Source: Perilla frutescens (lineage: Eukaryota > Streptophyta > Magnoliopsida > Lamiales > Lamiaceae). From it: a DNA stretch of 64,000 nt. A program made the translations under genes and the position numbers. Numbering within the stretch: the stretch's first letter is position 1; each line of letters opens with the position of its first letter. Under the pieces are notes generated by a model, which did not search any database, was not told the origin of the DNA, and worked only from the letters and a program-made list of their open reading frames with translations. This document shows positions 62,215 to 64,000 of this stretch, piece after piece. The stretch spans positions 72,180,317 to 72,244,316 of the forward strand of contig BRKX01000001.1 in NCBI GenBank assembly GCA_026008535.1, given 5' to 3'.

Positions 62215-62222
62215 TATAAAAT
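62215..62222 (+). promoter_or_regulatory. TATA box of the 62.3-kb B-like gene
   Basis: TATAAAAT lies 99 bp upstream of the ATG, at the same distance as the TATA box of B1, followed by a leader with CTTCTCAAATATCATCGAT. Confidence 0.6.
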
Positions 62223-62313
62223 AGGGCCGTCTACTCCCATTTTCCGCCACCCTTCTCTCTTCTCAAATATCATCGATAGATTCATTCATAATAATCTTGA
62301 TCTCGATCATAAA

Positions 62314-62469
62314 ATGTCAGGAAATAATAATGCCGACCCAAATCCCAATTCTAGTGCCCCCACCACTAGAAGTACTAGACCCGATCAAACTTCAGTCTGC
62401 TCCCAAACTGTTCATGCTGCTACCAACAACAAGAACAAGACAGGGAGCCAGGGCCGAGATCTTAATTAG
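62314..62469 (+). CDS. Family B-like short ORF B4 (51 aa), central motif deleted
   Basis: TATA box, leader and ATG are those of B genes. The N-terminus MSGNNNADPNPNSSAP aligns with MGNYNAAPPPNPSSN of B1. After VHAATNNKNK the frame jumps to TGSQGRDLN and stops. Compared with the pseudogene at 58624, about 80 bp encoding the AADxLxxNE motif is missing and the reading frame of the tail differs. It keeps the promoter and the downstream CT tract and minisatellite, so it may still be transcribed, but the product lacks the family's most conserved part. Probably a pseudogene. Confidence 0.45.
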   Translation: MSGNNNADPNPNSSAPTTRSTRPDQTSVCSQTVHAATNNKNKTGSQGRDLN

Positions 62470-62701
62470 GATGTTTTAATTGAGCTAGATCGATCGATCG
62501 ATCGATTTATGAGTACGCGGTGCATGGTTGTTTATCTCTCAAATTAATCCACATCTCTATGTATGTTTTAATTTGAGTATTTGAGGTTCTTGTTGGATTT
62601 AAGAATAGCTACTACAGATGATCACAATAAAGTAGCTAGCTAGATCTGTATGTTTAAGCATATATTCCATGAATTAGCAATAAATATCTATTGAATATGT
62701 T

Positions 62702-62717
62702 ATCTCTCTCTCTCTCT
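62702..62717 (+). repeat. Short (CT)n tract after B4
   Basis: CT tract 233 bp after the stop, the family's 3' landmark. Confidence 0.7.
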
Positions 62718-62764
62718 ACAAAGATTCATCAACATTCAAACAAATTTTATTAAATGCATTAAAT

Positions 62765-63665
62765 AACACCTCGCTCGTCGCCGCCGCCGCCGCCGGCCAC
62801 CACCACGGCACCACCTGACCACCGACATTATAATTAAATTGCATATGCATCACCAATACCCCGGCGCCGCACCAAACAACAATTGAGCTTCTATCGCCGC
62901 CGCCAGCCACCACCACCGTGGCGGTGGCGGAGCCGGCGAGAGGCAGAGGAGCGACGGGCTTCGCAGCGGTGGCGGAGTCGGCGATGGGAGGAGAGTCGGC
63001 CGAGCCGCGGAGAGGCGAGCGACGGGGTCGGTGTTCAATTCTTCGTTTCTTCTCTGCTTCAAAACATCATTCTTCATTTCTTCTCTGTTCTTCGACGGGG
63101 GATGAATTAGGAATTAGGATGAATAATTATTTTTGTTATTTTCTATAATGCATATATTGGCCGGGTCGGCCACACCGGCGGTGACTGATCCCGCCGCCGA
63201 CCCCCGACCGAATTGAGCTCGATTTTTCTCCACCGCGCGCCACCGAAACCCGACCCGCACCAATTCTGCACCGAATCGATCCGACCGAACCACGTCCATT
63301 TTCGTTTCTGCCCTGTAATTCATAATCTCATGATGATATATCATTATCGATCGAATTGCTTTAATTTCACATGAAAAATCGAGTTTTGAGGTGGGTTTTC
63401 CACTTTTCCTACAACATTAAATACCACCTCGCTTGCCGCCGCCGACCACCACTACGGCACCACCTGACCACCAAGATTATAATCAAATTACATAAATCAT
63501 CAATACCCCGGCGTCGTACCAAACAGCTAGTAAGCTTCTAACGCCGCCGCCAGCCACCACCACCACCTGACCATCGAGATTAATAAATTAAATAAAAGGT
63601 ACGTAAAAAAACCACCCCGCCAAACAGGAAGCTTTTAGCGGCGGCGGCGCCGCCGACCACCCAGA
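62765..63665 (+). repeat. GC-rich minisatellite downstream of B4, with an insertion
   Basis: Units at 62765-62925 and 63420-63665 match the arrays after B1 and B1' (GCCGCCGCCGGCCACC, CTGACCACC, CATAA, CGGCGCCGCACCAAAC). 62926-63400 is an unrelated GC-rich insert containing GGCGGTGGCGGAG and CCGACCGAA-type words. No protein is supported. Confidence 0.75.
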
Positions 63666-63669
63666 TTAT

Positions 63670-64000
63670 ACACACACACACACACGCACACGCACACACA
63701 CTACGAGAATTTTATTTCATTAATTTAATGGCTATATATGTATTTTTAATTGCTTTTAACACAACAGAGATCTTAATTAATACTTTGTTTATTAATCAAT
63801 AGACTAAAAAATAACAATAAGAAAATGATTAAAAAAATAATAAGAAAAACTGATCGCCGACTAGGTAAAAAAAACGGATCGAATGCCCTAATATGAACAG
63901 TGTGACATCTCTTATGTCTTATTTTTTTAATTTTTCTCAATATTTTTAATATTCTTTAATTGGGAAAAGTATAAACTCTAAATAAATATTTTAAACTAAA
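63670..64000. other. AT-rich end of the window, no gene seen
   Basis: A (CA)n tract at 63671-63700, then AT-rich DNA without a recognisable feature. Confidence 0.5.

Larger units (their letters stand above)
59030..62530 (+). repeat. B module duplicate, unit III-b (interrupted)
   Basis: Direct duplicate of unit III-a. About 1.8 kb (59440-61272) is inserted, made of a mariner-type MITE, an AT-rich dispersed repeat and a possible retroelement fragment. Confidence 0.65.

Noticed and set aside
62883..63148. Arg/Glu-rich ORFs on both strands
   Set aside because: Translations of the GC-rich minisatellite and its insert; no frame is conserved between arrays.

Overview
The window is AT-rich, repeat-rich nuclear DNA of a flowering plant, almost certainly a eudicot. 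The evidence is a NAC transcription factor gene with plant introns, a nuclear 40S ribosomal protein S4 (eS4) gene with plant-type promoter motifs, solo LTRs, mariner/Stowaway-like MITEs starting CTCCCTCCGTC, tRNA-derived SINEs and long AAT, CT and TA microsatellites. I cannot place it at genus level.

Layout: (1) 1-3.3 kb, a complete three-exon NAC gene of the VNI2/NAC083 type (+). (2) 3.3-9.7 kb, transposon debris: a SINE, a 942-bp fold-back element, a decayed element with an unrecognised ORF, and a 727-bp MITE. (3) 10.0-38.5 kb, a direct segmental duplication. Copy I (about 10.0-25.7 kb) and copy II (about 25.8-38.5 kb) each carry, in the same order and on the same strand, small intronless genes of one unrecognised family: A1, A2 and B in copy I; A1', A2', a gutted B pseudogene and B' in copy II. 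(4) 39-41.5 kb, RPS4 (minus), five coding exons with an ATG-only first coding exon. (5) 41.6-49 kb, nested mobile elements, including a Pack-type element carrying an RNase H fragment and two solo LTRs with perfect 5-bp target duplications. (6) 47.6-64 kb, older and more decayed copies of the same small-gene module: A3 pseudogene, B remnant at 55 kb, B pseudogene at 58.6 kb and B-like ORF at 62.3 kb.

The main point of interest is the small-protein family. Members are 82-90 aa, without cysteine or signal peptide, rich in Ser/Asn/Pro/Ala and probably disordered. They share an N-terminal A-[EQ]-K-[LM]-G-[WL]-G motif, a central AAAD-[YH]-x-F-x-N-N motif and an FG near the C-terminus. Each has its own TATA box, a conserved leader, a (CT)n tract 110-265 bp after the stop and, for B genes, a GC-rich minisatellite of roughly 90-100 bp units downstream. 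At least five intact or near-intact copies and several stages of decay lie in one 53-kb stretch. I cannot assign a function and could not run a database search.
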